DNA from: CAYSBE01 sp046309355
GTDB taxonomy: Bacteria; Bacteroidota; Bacteroidia; UKL13-3
Reading direction: 5' to 3'
Assembly (NCBI GenBank): GCA_046309355.1
Contig: JBKCPL010000052.1
Span: 1 to 54,650 of the forward strand
Length of the DNA: 54,650 nt
Shown here: positions 31,593 through 40,037 of the stretch, piece after piece
How positions within the stretch are numbered: the stretch's first letter is position 1
Layout: each line of letters opens with the position of its first letter
Notes under the pieces: model-generated
The model's database searches: none
Told to the model about the DNA's origin: nothing
The model's input: the letters and a program-made list of their open reading frames with translations, nothing else
Program-made: the position numbers and the translations under genes

Positions 31593-32761
31593 TGCTGAGG
31601 GTTCTTGGCACGCTGCATAAAGGCAAACAGTATTTTTAACGACAGCCGTATAAGCTGATAACTGAACCACCTGTAAAAGCGAACATAAAACAGGGTAGAA
31701 TGACTGAAATCTGCCTTTGATATTTTACGGGTATTGCCTTCCATTAAGTCCTCGACTTTACGTAACAAATCAATACTGAATTGCTCATTCTCTATCAGCA
31801 CATTTAACTCTATGCTGCCATAATCGCTAAGCTCATTCATGTTGTAAGATCCAACACTGCATACTTTTTTATCAAACACAGCCAACTTACCATGCATAAT
31901 GCTTGGTTGCCATTCGTAAAGTTCAATACCATTTCGAAGCAGCCAGTCGTATAAATAAGTGGTGGCTGGTTTTACCAGCATAACATCCGATTGCCCTGCA
32001 AGTAATAGTTTTATGTTCACTCCTCGCTTTCGGGCTAATAGCAACTGCCTTCGCAATCTGTATCCCGGAAAAAAATAAGATGCCACTAGTAATATCTCTG
32101 ATTGTGATTCGGCAATAGCTTCTCTGTAAAACCCCGATATTTCTACTCGCCTCCTCCACCAGTCGTTTTGCAATAGTTTAACTGTTATTCTACCGGCATC
32201 CGAATAGGTTGTACGTGGTAATTGTTTCCATAGTTTTCGTATCAAATGCCTCGGCCATACCGAATCGCAAATACGTTTTATATCTTTACACACCATACCC
32301 CGAACTTCAACCGCAAAATCGAGCCAGGGAATTTGTCTACCAAAACCACTGTATTTATTAGCAATATTTATACCCCCAATTAAAGCAGTGTGCTCGTCTA
32401 CGAGTACTACCTTGTGGTGCATTCTTCGTCCTATACGAAAGCGTGTAGTTTTAACCGGGGCAAATCGTTTAAACAGTAAGTTAGGGTGCTTCAACTCCTC
32501 TATATGTTTATAGGTGAGCTTGTCCGATGCATACCCATCAACAACGAGTAACACTTTTACTCCGCGTTCTGCGGCTTGTTTTAGCAGATGGAGCGTTTTA
32601 AAGCCTGTCTCATCCGCATCAAAAATGTAGAACTGAATATGTATGCTGTGTTTAGCTTCGTTTATGAGCGCAAAAAGCCTGTCGAAATATTCGTTTCCGC
32701 TGCGCAGCATGCGTACGGAACAGTTTTTCCGAAATGGATGTACTTTAAACCAGTTAGACAC
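31589..32761 (-). CDS. Phospholipase D family protein, cardiolipin synthase-like
   Basis: This 390-residue protein has two HKD motifs, HHKVVLVDEHTALIGGIN in the first half and HGKLAVFDKKVCSVGSYNMNE in the second, so both halves of the PLD active site are present. The stretches IQFYIFDADETG and SYFFPGYRLRRQLLLARKRGV are typical of bacterial ClsA/ClsB enzymes. It lacks the two N-terminal membrane spans of ClsA, which makes it more like ClsB/ClsC. These enzymes make cardiolipin from phosphatidylglycerol, or related lipids, at the inner membrane. Cardiolipin synthesis is the likely role; other phosphatidyl transfer is possible. Confidence 0.88.
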   Translation of the reverse strand: MSNWFKVHPFRKNCSVRMLRSGNEYFDRLFALINEAKHSIHIQFYIFDADETGFKTLHLLKQAAERGVKVLLVVDGYASDKLTYKHIEELKHPNLLFKRFAPVKTTRFRIGRRMHHKVVLVDEHTALIGGINIANKYSGFGRQIPWLDFAVEVRGMVCKDIKRICDSVWPRHLIRKLWKQLPRTTYSDAGRITVKLLQNDWWRRRVEISGFYREAIAESQSEILLVASYFFPGYRLRRQLLLARKRGVNIKLLLAGQSDVMLVKPATTYLYDWLLRNGIELYEWQPSIMHGKLAVFDKKVCSVGSYNMNELSDYGSIELNVLIENEQFSIDLLRKVEDLMEGNTRKISKADFSHSTLFYVRFYRWFSYQLIRLSLKILFAFMQRAKNPQH

Positions 32762-32775
32762 TGTTCAAATATAGA

Positions 32776-33810
32776 TTACTTTCTTTTACGGATATTGAAA
32801 CGGGCCCCGGCAAAAAACCTCACATATTCGTGATAGAAATCGATGTTTACATTCGACCTGATTTTACTGAATAAAAAATTGTTGGTGTACATAATGCCGC
32901 TGTAATATCGGGTACCATTGTAGCCTGCAGTAAAACGAAAATCACCGTGTAAGCCCGTGCTTGGTTTTTGATTTTCTTTTTTGCCATTGGTGTAGCTTTC
33001 TTCCCCCAACTGAATATTTACACCGGGTACCATTATAGCATTGAAGAAAAACCGCTTGTACAATACCAGGTTATAGGCGTAGCCGACATTTAATCCGTAT
33101 TGATACACTTTGTCTTTGATGATGGCACTGCTGTCGTTTGCCAATGTGGCCTGTGGACCCACGGCTGTATCTCCGCTTAAACTGTGATAACTCATCGTAA
33201 CGCCTGCCAGGAAAGAACCCGCAGGCTTTTTTTGCCTGTCTATCTGCCACAGCGATGCCATCGTAGAGTACCGTGAATGATTAAAGAAATAATACATGCT
33301 GCCAACATATGCCACAGAATGCATGTCCTTTCTTCTGGGATAAAAATCGGTGAGGCTGCTCCATGATGCACTAAAGTCAGCAACATTTTCAAGGTACATA
33401 CCCTTTATATCCTGCAGAAGTAAATTTACCAGAAGACGTCTGCCGGTAATTCCCAGCCTAAATGAATTTAATTCAGAAAACCCTTTGCGTAAATCGCTTT
33501 TGTTCAATGCATCTATTTGCGATGAATATTCAAGCGATAGAAACCGATAATCGACTCCCATACCAAATCGAAATACGCTGTTAGGTCTATATATATACGT
33601 AAGGCTTTTGTCCGTGTTCGCTACAGTTACCTGATGTGTTTGCTTCAGCGAAACCAGTGTCAGGTGCATGTAATCATCATAGTAGCTATCTACATAACCG
33701 GTATCGTATGATGCACGTGTGAATATTTTTTTTAGGAGCGATTGCGCATCGGCTTGCCGTACGAAACAAACCAGGCAAAGCAGCAGGTATTTTTTACTGA
33801 AATTTCCCAT
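32776..33810 (-). CDS. DUF4421 family outer-membrane-like protein
   Basis: I start this at the ATG at 33810 (MGNFSKKYLLLCLVCFV, 344 residues), which gives a signal peptide ending near ADAQ. The longer frame to 33885 would overlap the lpd gene by 23 bases and has no signal. The DUF4421 pattern is present: YDTGYVDSYYDDYMHLTL, then YIYRPNSVFRFGMGVDYRFL, then a series of amphipathic strands up to the final RFFAGARFNIRKRK. It should be a beta-barrel in the outer membrane. Function is unknown. It follows lpd by 52 bases; a small hairpin (33818-33839) in that gap lacks a T tract. Confidence 0.85.
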   Translation of the reverse strand: MGNFSKKYLLLCLVCFVRQADAQSLLKKIFTRASYDTGYVDSYYDDYMHLTLVSLKQTHQVTVANTDKSLTYIYRPNSVFRFGMGVDYRFLSLEYSSQIDALNKSDLRKGFSELNSFRLGITGRRLLVNLLLQDIKGMYLENVADFSASWSSLTDFYPRRKDMHSVAYVGSMYYFFNHSRYSTMASLWQIDRQKKPAGSFLAGVTMSYHSLSGDTAVGPQATLANDSSAIIKDKVYQYGLNVGYAYNLVLYKRFFFNAIMVPGVNIQLGEESYTNGKKENQKPSTGLHGDFRFTAGYNGTRYYSGIMYTNNFLFSKIRSNVNIDFYHEYVRFFAGARFNIRKRK

Positions 33811-33862
33811 ACTCAACCCGAAGTGTTTAGCTGCTTCGGATAAAGTCTTTTTTAGGTAAGCG

Positions 33863-35260
33863 TTATAAATGTATGCATTCGCCATACGCCAGAGCTGCTG
33901 CTTCCATAACAGCTTCGCTCATAGTAGGGTGAGGATGCACCGTTTTAATAATTTCCATGCCGGTGGTTTCCAACTTGCGAGCAGCTACTACTTCAGCAAT
34001 CATTTCGGTAACATTTGCTCCTACCATGTGGGCTCCTAAAAATTCACCGTACTTGGCATCAAATATGACTTTTACAAATCCTTCTTTAGCTCCTGCTGCA
34101 CTGGCCTTGCCACTGGCACTAAAAGGAAACTTACCCACTTTTATCTGGTAACCGGCTTCTTTAGCAGCCTTCTCGGTATACCCCACAGATGCTACTTCGG
34201 GTAAGCAATAGGTACACCCCGGAATATTGTTGTAATTCAAAGGCTCAGGATGATGTCCGGCAATTTTTTCAACACATATAATGCCTTCGGCCGAAGCTAC
34301 GTGGGCCAGTGCCGGTCCTTTTACAATATCTCCAATTGCATATACACCTTTTACAGAGGTAGCGTAATAATCATCTACAACTACTTTGCCTTTATCGGTT
34401 TTAACTCCTGCCGACTCCAAGCCCAAATTTTCGAGATTGGTTTGCACTCCTACAGCCGAAAGTACAATATCGGCTTCAAGTTCTACCACACCTGTTTTGG
34501 TTTTTACTTTTACCTTACAACCTGTGCCTTTAGCATCAACTGATTCTACAGATGCTTCGGTCATTATTTCAATTCCCGATTTTTTAAACGATTTCGCTAC
34601 TTCTTTTGAAACATCCTCGTCTTCAATCGGTAAAATAGTTGGCATAAACTCTACGATGGTTACCTTGGTTCCCATCGAATTATAGAAATAGGCAAACTCG
34701 CATCCTATAGCACCGCTTCCCATTACAATCATGGACTTGGGCTGCGAAGGCAGTGTCATTGCCTCGCGATATCCGATTACTTTTTTGCCGTCAATTTTTA
34801 TGTTTGGCAATTCGCGGCTACGTGCACCGGTTGCCAATATAATGTGCTTGGCATCGTATACTTTTTTAGCTCCGGCAGCATCTGTTACCTCTACTTTACT
34901 AGCAGTAGCCAATTTTCCTGAGCCCATGATGACATCAATTTTATTTTTCTTCATCAAAAACGCAATGCCCTTGCTCATTCCATCGGCCACACCACGGCTT
35001 CTTTTTATTACCGAATCAAAATCGTGTTTAGCATCCGACACATGTATTCCGTAATCTTTGGCATGTTTTACGTATTCAAAAACCTGTGCCGATTTAAGCA
35101 AGGCTTTGGTAGGTATGCAGCCCCAGTTCAGGCATATTCCTCCCAAACTTTCGCGTTCAACAATGGCTGTTTTTAATCCTAACTGGCTGGCCCGTATGGC
35201 AGCAACATATCCGCCTGGTCCGCTACCTATCACAATTACATCGTAATTCATATTGTTCAC
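33863..35260 (-). CDS. lpdA: Dihydrolipoamide dehydrogenase (E3)
   Basis: This 465-residue FAD enzyme reoxidises the lipoyl arm of pyruvate, 2-oxoglutarate and branched-chain dehydrogenase complexes with NAD+. The FAD motif is GSGPGGYVAA (residues 12-21), the redox disulfide lies in GGICLNWGCIP (Cys43, Cys48), and the NAD motif is VMGSGAIGCEFA. The catalytic His-Glu pair is near the end in HPHPTMSEA. The length is normal. It may serve the fused E1 at 19917-21932. A TATTTTGC box sits 11 bases upstream of its start (35272-35279, minus strand). Confidence 0.96.
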   Translation of the reverse strand: MNNMNYDVIVIGSGPGGYVAAIRASQLGLKTAIVERESLGGICLNWGCIPTKALLKSAQVFEYVKHAKDYGIHVSDAKHDFDSVIKRSRGVADGMSKGIAFLMKKNKIDVIMGSGKLATASKVEVTDAAGAKKVYDAKHIILATGARSRELPNIKIDGKKVIGYREAMTLPSQPKSMIVMGSGAIGCEFAYFYNSMGTKVTIVEFMPTILPIEDEDVSKEVAKSFKKSGIEIMTEASVESVDAKGTGCKVKVKTKTGVVELEADIVLSAVGVQTNLENLGLESAGVKTDKGKVVVDDYYATSVKGVYAIGDIVKGPALAHVASAEGIICVEKIAGHHPEPLNYNNIPGCTYCLPEVASVGYTEKAAKEAGYQIKVGKFPFSASGKASAAGAKEGFVKVIFDAKYGEFLGAHMVGANVTEMIAEVVAARKLETTGMEIIKTVHPHPTMSEAVMEAAALAYGECIHL

Positions 35261-35271
35261 TTATTTGGGGC

Positions 35272-35279
35272 GCAAAATA
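35272..35279 (-). promoter_or_regulatory. -7 box TATTTTGC for lpd
   Basis: On the minus strand TATTTTGC fits TAnnTTG(C), with an 11-base gap before the ATG at 35260. No exact TTTG -33 was found. Confidence 0.4.
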
Positions 35280-35377
35280 AGCATTTTCTCCCTTTATCAT
35301 AAGTTGTGTCCTATTAGGAAGATATGTTATTCAATTAAAATAGTTTCATTAAGTTCGCCACCTGATTTAATAACTAT

Positions 35378-35815
35378 ATGCGTACAGCCGAAATACACAC
35401 CAACAAGGGTGTCATGAAAATTGAATTTTTTGAAAAAGATGCACCCAACACAGTCGAAAATTTTTGCACACTTGCCAAAAACGGTTTTTACAACGGTGTT
35501 TCCTTTCACCGGGTAATTCCTGATTTTGTTATTCAAGGCGGAGATCCAACAGGAACAGGCGCTGGCGGACCGGGTTATAAAATTAAATGTGAACTAACTG
35601 GCGATAATCAACGTCATGATCGTGGTGTACTTTCAATGGCTCATGCAGGACGTGATACCGGTGGCTCGCAGTTTTTCATTTGCCACAACAGAATGAACAC
35701 GCAGCACCTCGATAGAAATCACACCTGCTTTGGTAAAGTGGTGGAGGGACTTGATGTGATTGATCAAATTCGTCAGGGAGATGTGATGGAGAAAGTAATC
35801 ATTAACGAAAACTAA
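35378..35815 (+). CDS. Cyclophilin-type peptidyl-prolyl cis-trans isomerase
   Basis: This is a 145-residue cytoplasmic cyclophilin without a signal peptide. It catalyses cis-trans isomerisation of prolyl bonds. Core motifs are VENFCTLAKNGFYNGVSFHR (catalytic Arg in FHRVIPDF), QGGDPTGTGAGGPGYKI and GGSQFFICHN, plus the His of the active site in NHTCFGKV. The length matches bacterial PpiB. It precedes serS by 18 bases on the same strand, so they may be co-transcribed. Confidence 0.94.
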   Translation: MRTAEIHTNKGVMKIEFFEKDAPNTVENFCTLAKNGFYNGVSFHRVIPDFVIQGGDPTGTGAGGPGYKIKCELTGDNQRHDRGVLSMAHAGRDTGGSQFFICHNRMNTQHLDRNHTCFGKVVEGLDVIDQIRQGDVMEKVIINEN

Positions 35816-35833
35816 CACCGCTTATTCATACCC

Positions 35834-37105
35834 ATGCTACCATTACAATACCTGCGCGATTTTACCGAAGAAGCCAAACAGAGATTGAGCAAACGCAATC
35901 CGGCTTTTGCCGATACGGTTACCCGTGTATTGGCAATAGATGAGCAGGCACGGTTGGCCCGCCAGGAAATGGAAAACAACCAAAGCGAAGCGAATAAACT
36001 TGCTAAACAAATTGGCGAGTTGATGAAGTCAGGACGTAAAGAGGATGCTGAACACTTAAAAATACAAACTGCTCAGCTAAAAACAGACGCTAAAGGTCTG
36101 GAAGAAAAAGTTAATCATCTGGAAGATGAACTGTTCAACACCTTGGTAACGCTGCCCAATACACCACATGGAAGTGTACCTCAAGGCAAATCAGCTGACG
36201 ATAACGAGGTTATTTATCAAAGCGGTGAAACACCTGTGATGCCCGAAGGAGCCCTGCCACATTGGGAACTCATTACCAAGTACAACCTTATCGATTTTGA
36301 ACTCGGCACGAAAATAACCGGTGCCGGCTTTCCGGTATATCGTGGCAAAGGCGCTCGCTTGCAACGTGGACTGGTGAATTTTTTCCTTGACGAAGCGATG
36401 AAAGCGGGTTACGAAGAAATCGTGCCTCCGTTTTTAGTAAATGCAGATAGCGGTTTTGGAACCGGACAATTGCCCGATAAAGAAGGTCAGATGTACCACG
36501 CTCAGGTTGACGATTTGTACCTGATTCCTACAGCTGAAGTTCCGATTACGAACATATACCGCGATGTGATTTTAAAAGAAGAGGAATTGCCGATTAAAAA
36601 CGTGGGCTATTCTCCGTGTTTCAGACGCGAAGCCGGCAGTTGGGGAGCTCACGTGCGTGGGTTAAACCGTTTGCATCAATTCGAAAAAGTGGAGATTGTG
36701 CAAATTGCTACACCGGAACAATCGTATCAGATACTGGAAGAAATGGTGAAACACGTTCAGGGCTTGCTCGAAAAACTGGAGCTGCCATACCGCATCCTCC
36801 GTTTGTGTGGTGGCGATATGGGTTTTACCTCTGCCCTAACTTACGATTTTGAAACGTATAGTGCTGCACAACAACGCTGGCTCGAGGTAAGTTCGACCTC
36901 AAACTTTGAAAGCTTTCAAGCCAACCGATTGAAATGCCGCTACAAAAACAAAGATGGTAAAAATCAATTGGTACACACCCTGAATGGAAGCGCCTTAGCA
37001 TTGCCGCGTATTTTAGCCACCATACTTGAAAATAATCAGTCAACAAACGGTATTCGAATACCTAAGGTGCTGGTTCCTTATGTAGGATTCGATTCGATAA
37101 GCTAA
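35834..37105 (+). CDS. serS: Seryl-tRNA synthetase
   Basis: This 423-residue class II synthetase charges tRNA-Ser. Residues ~25-100 form the long antiparallel coiled-coil arm (LAIDEQARLARQEMENNQSE, KTDAKGLEEKVNHLEDE) that binds the long tRNA variable loop. Motif 2 is CFRREAGSWGAHVRGLNRLH with QFEKVE, and motif 3 is NGSALALPRILATILENNQ. The length and start (MLPLQYLRDF) are normal. A strong terminator follows at 37127-37160. Confidence 0.97.
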   Translation: MLPLQYLRDFTEEAKQRLSKRNPAFADTVTRVLAIDEQARLARQEMENNQSEANKLAKQIGELMKSGRKEDAEHLKIQTAQLKTDAKGLEEKVNHLEDELFNTLVTLPNTPHGSVPQGKSADDNEVIYQSGETPVMPEGALPHWELITKYNLIDFELGTKITGAGFPVYRGKGARLQRGLVNFFLDEAMKAGYEEIVPPFLVNADSGFGTGQLPDKEGQMYHAQVDDLYLIPTAEVPITNIYRDVILKEEELPIKNVGYSPCFRREAGSWGAHVRGLNRLHQFEKVEIVQIATPEQSYQILEEMVKHVQGLLEKLELPYRILRLCGGDMGFTSALTYDFETYSAAQQRWLEVSSTSNFESFQANRLKCRYKNKDGKNQLVHTLNGSALALPRILATILENNQSTNGIRIPKVLVPYVGFDSIS

Positions 37106-37126
37106 TTTTATCATTCTGATTAAATA

Positions 37127-37160
37127 AAAAACCCTGCTGTTGGTATCAGACAGGGTTTTT
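37127..37160. terminator. Bidirectional terminator between serS and folE
   Basis: A 10-bp stem, AAAAACCCTG / CAGGGTTTTT (37127-37160), with a 14-base loop that can pair further (CTG/CAG). The A run on one side and T run on the other let it serve both convergent genes. Confidence 0.9.
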
Positions 37161-37181
37161 CTATATAAACCTCGCTACGTA

Positions 37182-37874
37182 TTAACCTTCAAGCGATATG
37201 TAGTGCAACAACTCTTCACGGGTTTTTACATCCATAAACTTACCTGAATATTCAGCCGTAACTGTATTGCTCGTTACATCTTTCACTCCGCGAGATGCCA
37301 CACACAAGTGATCGGCCTCAATAATAACGGCCACATCTTCGGTTTTCAGTACTTCTTTAAGCTCATTGGCTATTTGAATAGTCATGCGCTCTTGTACCTG
37401 AGGACGCTGAGCATAATACTGAACAATGCGATTTAGTTTTGACAATCCCACTACGCGCCCATTCGGTATGTAAGCCACGTGTGCTTTGCCAATGATAGGT
37501 ACAAAATGGTGCTCACACGTGCTGTGAAACCCGATGTTTTTCTCAACCAGCATATTTTTATACTGATACTTATTTTCGAACAGCTTGGCCTTCGGTTTAT
37601 TTTTAGGATTCAATCCTGAGAAAATTTCTTTCACATACATTTTAGCCACACGGTGTGGTGTGCCTTTCAGGCTGTCGTCATTCATATCGAGACCGAGTAT
37701 GAGCATAATTTCTTCAAAATGCTTTTCGATCAACTCAATTTTTATTTCATCATCTAGCTCAAATGCATCTTCACGCATGGGAGTTTCAAGCGAAAACGAA
37801 GCGTGGTTCTCGCCCATGTCTTCGAAATGTTGTTTAATTTCCGCTGTATTCAACGTAGTTTCTTTCTGTTTCAT
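37182..37874 (-). CDS. folE: GTP cyclohydrolase I
   Basis: This 230-residue enzyme converts GTP to 7,8-dihydroneopterin triphosphate, the entry to folate and tetrahydropterin synthesis. Zinc and active-site residues are in STCEHHFVPIIGKAHVAYIP and in the C-terminal DHLCVASRGVKDVTS. The N-terminal ~40 residues (MKQKETTLNTAEIKQHFEDM) are a charged extension. The start overlaps the upstream PTPS gene by 41 bases, so a start further in is possible, for example the Met at MGENHASF. The operon pairing with PTPS marks a pterin pathway unit. Confidence 0.94.
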   Translation of the reverse strand: MKQKETTLNTAEIKQHFEDMGENHASFSLETPMREDAFELDDEIKIELIEKHFEEIMLILGLDMNDDSLKGTPHRVAKMYVKEIFSGLNPKNKPKAKLFENKYQYKNMLVEKNIGFHSTCEHHFVPIIGKAHVAYIPNGRVVGLSKLNRIVQYYAQRPQVQERMTIQIANELKEVLKTEDVAVIIEADHLCVASRGVKDVTSNTVTAEYSGKFMDVKTREELLHYISLEG

Positions 37875-38244
37875 ATAGAATTACTTTTAATTTTAAATGT
37901 GGTTCAAGTTTGGCTTTTATCAGCCTCCAGATTACAATCGCGATATTTTCTGCTGTCGGATTTAAGTTGCGAAACTCTTCGGTATCCATGTTCAGATTTC
38001 GGTGATCAAATTTCTCTTCCACTTCCGATTGAATAATGTCTTTAAGCACCTTCATATCCATCAGGTATCCGCTAATGGGGTCAACTTCTCCAGTTACAGT
38101 TACTATCAACTCATAATTATGACCATGAAAATTGGCATTGTTGCACATACCGAAAAATATCCGGTTTTGTTCATCTGTCCATTCATTTACATGTAGGCGG
38201 TGAGCAGCATTAAAGTGGGCTTTACGTGAAACAGATACTTCCAT
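37834..38244 (-). CDS. 6-pyruvoyl-tetrahydropterin synthase family protein (PTPS/QueD)
   Basis: This is a 136-residue member of the PTPS/6-carboxytetrahydropterin synthase family, acting on the FolE product. Zinc-binding histidines are in FNAAHRLHV and in FHGHNYEL. The catalytic Cys lies in CNNANFHGHNY, with five residues between Cys and His, the spacing of tetrahydrobiopterin-forming PTPS (animal type), whereas E. coli QueD has three. That suggests tetrahydropterin synthesis more than queuosine, but substrate assignment from this motif is not certain. It is the first gene of the pair, with folE overlapping its 3-prime end. Confidence 0.88.
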   Translation of the reverse strand: MEVSVSRKAHFNAAHRLHVNEWTDEQNRIFFGMCNNANFHGHNYELIVTVTGEVDPISGYLMDMKVLKDIIQSEVEEKFDHRNLNMDTEEFRNLNPTAENIAIVIWRLIKAKLEPHLKLKVILYETERNYVEYSGN

Positions 38245-38257
38245 AGTTATAAAGATG

Positions 38258-38265
38258 CAAAGGTA
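38258..38265 (-). promoter_or_regulatory. -7 box TACCTTTG for the PTPS/folE operon
   Basis: On the minus strand a perfect TAnnTTTG match lies 13 bases before the ATG at 38244. Confidence 0.6.
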
Positions 38266-38531
38266 GTCGGCTTACCCGAGTGTTAAGTAAATCGGGACAA
38301 CTATTAAACCTTTGTTTAACGTAATAGTTTTGGTGACTAAAACATCTTGTTTATGGTTTTACTCATTTTATTAAACACTATTGGCCTAAAAACAGTGATT
38401 ATCATGCCGATTTTACAGCCTATATTTCTTTTTATTAAATTTATCTTGTTGATTTTATGGACTTTATGTTTTGTTTAATTATTTTTACATTTAATTTAAC
38501 AAAGTGATGGTTGGTTTACGGATTAAGTTTA
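38266..38531. other. A+T-rich intergenic region between divergent PTPS and sigma factor genes
   Basis: The gap between the two coding regions is 325 bases. Beyond the two -7 boxes at its ends it is strongly A+T rich (many TTTAATT-type runs) and holds no frame with protein-like composition, no strong hairpin and no tRNA. It may act as an upstream regulatory region for the sigma factor gene, but I see no specific site. Confidence 0.4.
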
Positions 38532-38539
38532 TATATTTG
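38532..38539 (+). promoter_or_regulatory. -7 box TATATTTG for the sigma factor gene
   Basis: A perfect TAnnTTTG match 30 bases before the ATG at 38570. TTGG at 38511-38514, 17 bases upstream, is the nearest -33 candidate. Confidence 0.6.
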
Positions 38540-38569
38540 TTCAACAATCTCATTAAATAATTAAACAAT

Positions 38570-39100
38570 ATGACAGCTATAGAATTCAAATCAATGGTTC
38601 AAAAAGAGGGATCTTCATTGCGCCACTATGCCTATCAGCTTACACGTAATGTAGAGGACACCAACGATCTGGTACAAGATACCATGCTTAAGGCTCTTAC
38701 TTATCAGGATAAGTTTACCGATGGTACAAATTTGAAGGGATGGTTGTATACAATTATGAAGAATACCTTCATCAACAATTACCGCAGAATGGTGAAGCGC
38801 AACACCTTTATTGATCAAACCGACAACGACTACTACCTTGACTCTGTTTCGCATTCGGTAAAGAATGTGGCTGACCAAACGTTTATGATGAAAGACATTG
38901 AACGTGCCATTGACGCTTTACCCGTGAGCCTTAAAAAGCCATTTACTATGAACTTTAAAGGCTTTAAATACCATGAGATAGCTGAAATTTTAAACATTCC
39001 TATCGGTACTGTAAAAACCAGAATATTCGTGGCCAGACGCCAGTTACGTGAACAACTCAATGGTTACGGTAAATTGTACGGGATGGAGAATGCGGTATAA
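38570..39100 (+). CDS. RNA polymerase sigma-70 factor, ECF type
   Basis: This 176-residue sigma factor has region 2 at ~15-85 (YAYQLTRNVEDTNDLVQDTM, LKGWLYTIMKNTFINNYRR) and region 4 at ~115-165 (LPVSLKKPFTMNFKGFKYHE, IAEILNIPIGTVKTRIFVAR). Regions 1 and 3 are absent, as in ECF factors. No anti-sigma gene is adjacent; the next gene encodes an exported protein of unknown function. Similar lone sigma factors are widespread in Bacteroidota and direct genes for envelope functions. A perfect -7 box precedes it and a terminator follows. Confidence 0.93.
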   Translation: MTAIEFKSMVQKEGSSLRHYAYQLTRNVEDTNDLVQDTMLKALTYQDKFTDGTNLKGWLYTIMKNTFINNYRRMVKRNTFIDQTDNDYYLDSVSHSVKNVADQTFMMKDIERAIDALPVSLKKPFTMNFKGFKYHEIAEILNIPIGTVKTRIFVARRQLREQLNGYGKLYGMENAV

Positions 39101-39123
39101 AAATTAAAAAATGTATTTATTTG

Positions 39124-39160
39124 TAGCGGTTAGTCAATCCAGATTAACCGCTATTTTTTT
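39124..39160 (+). terminator. Terminator or attenuator after the sigma factor gene
   Basis: A 9-bp stem, TAGCGGTTA / TAACCGCTA (39124-39153), is followed by seven T. The T run ends only four bases before the ATG of the next gene at 39165, so that gene can only be expressed by read-through or from a promoter overlapping the hairpin. Confidence 0.85.
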
Positions 39161-39164
39161 GTAT

Positions 39165-40034
39165 ATGAAACTAAAATATCTGTTACTGCTGTGCTTCTTC
39201 GGTGTCATTCTGAAAGGTAATGCACAGTTCGGGTTTGTGAAAAAAAGTGAAATTGACGTAGTGAAAGACTCACGCATAGTAGTGGTTTTGTTTAACGACA
39301 GCAACTACAATGCATCCATTCAAAAAGCATTTGACCGGTACTGGAAGTTTAATGGTGGATATATTTTTGTATCCGATACAATGCTCAAGCAGTACCAAAA
39401 CAAACCTGAATATATTTATCTGGTGTTCAGTAAAAGTAAGGCGTCCAATAAACTTAAAATTAAGGCCTGCAGTACAGAAGACGATATGAATGGGCTAATT
39501 TTAACAAAGAAATACAAACGTAAAGTGACTACAGATGTATTAATTGCCAACGCCTTTTGCAGCAACAAAATAGATACGCCCGACTGGTATCCTGAAATGG
39601 TACGTGCGGTTCAACTACTCAATAACTTTATGGATTTAGCTGCAATGGCCAAAGACGATAAATCGATATCAACTACAACATTAACTAAAAATTACCCCAC
39701 CAATAAAACTTCCCTTAACGATAAAACACTGTATGTGTTAAAGTCAGATAATGGATTAAAGGGTAAGGAAGATGGCGCACAATTGTGGGGAAATAGCTAT
39801 GAAGTGCTGGATGAACGCGATGAAATGAACAAACTTATACTGGAGCAAAACCCCGATGCACTATACTTTTTCAGCACCAAGGATGCCGAATACTGCAACA
39901 AACTTATTGTTACCGCATCAGGTACTGAACTGATGTATTACACGAGTACAAAAGCTACTGACCCCTGCCAATGCACGGCAAAAGATTTAAAGGCGCTCAA
40001 AGAGATGCGTGTAAATGCAAATAAGGTAAAGTAG
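39165..40034 (+). CDS. Exported protein of unknown function (289 aa)
   Basis: I start this at the ATG at 39165, because it gives a signal peptide (MKLKYLLLLCFFGVILKGNAQ) and because the earlier ATG at 39111 is upstream of a terminator hairpin. I do not recognise a family. The mature part mixes short strands and helices (SRIVVVLFNDSNYNASIQKA, RAVQLLNNFMDLAAMAKD, PDALYFFSTKDAEYCNKLIV). It ends with DPCQCTAKDLKALKEMRV. Four cysteines are scattered in the mature part. There is no T9SS tail, so it should be periplasmic or outer-membrane attached. It is downstream of the ECF sigma factor and may depend on read-through from it. Confidence 0.75.
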   Translation: MKLKYLLLLCFFGVILKGNAQFGFVKKSEIDVVKDSRIVVVLFNDSNYNASIQKAFDRYWKFNGGYIFVSDTMLKQYQNKPEYIYLVFSKSKASNKLKIKACSTEDDMNGLILTKKYKRKVTTDVLIANAFCSNKIDTPDWYPEMVRAVQLLNNFMDLAAMAKDDKSISTTTLTKNYPTNKTSLNDKTLYVLKSDNGLKGKEDGAQLWGNSYEVLDERDEMNKLILEQNPDALYFFSTKDAEYCNKLIVTASGTELMYYTSTKATDPCQCTAKDLKALKEMRVNANKVK

Positions 40035-40037
40035 AAA

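Noticed and set aside
25700..31730. Further GGGTATT copies (near 25706, 31198 and 31723)
   Set aside because: They lie inside coding regions without promoter boxes at the fixed distance, so they were not counted as regulatory sites.
33818..33839. Hairpin CCGAAG-N10-CTTCGG between lpd and the DUF4421 gene
   Set aside because: Short stem with no T tract; could be chance.
39111..39164. Start of the exported protein at 39111
   Set aside because: The region contains the terminator hairpin of the sigma factor gene; the ATG at 39165 gives a proper signal peptide.
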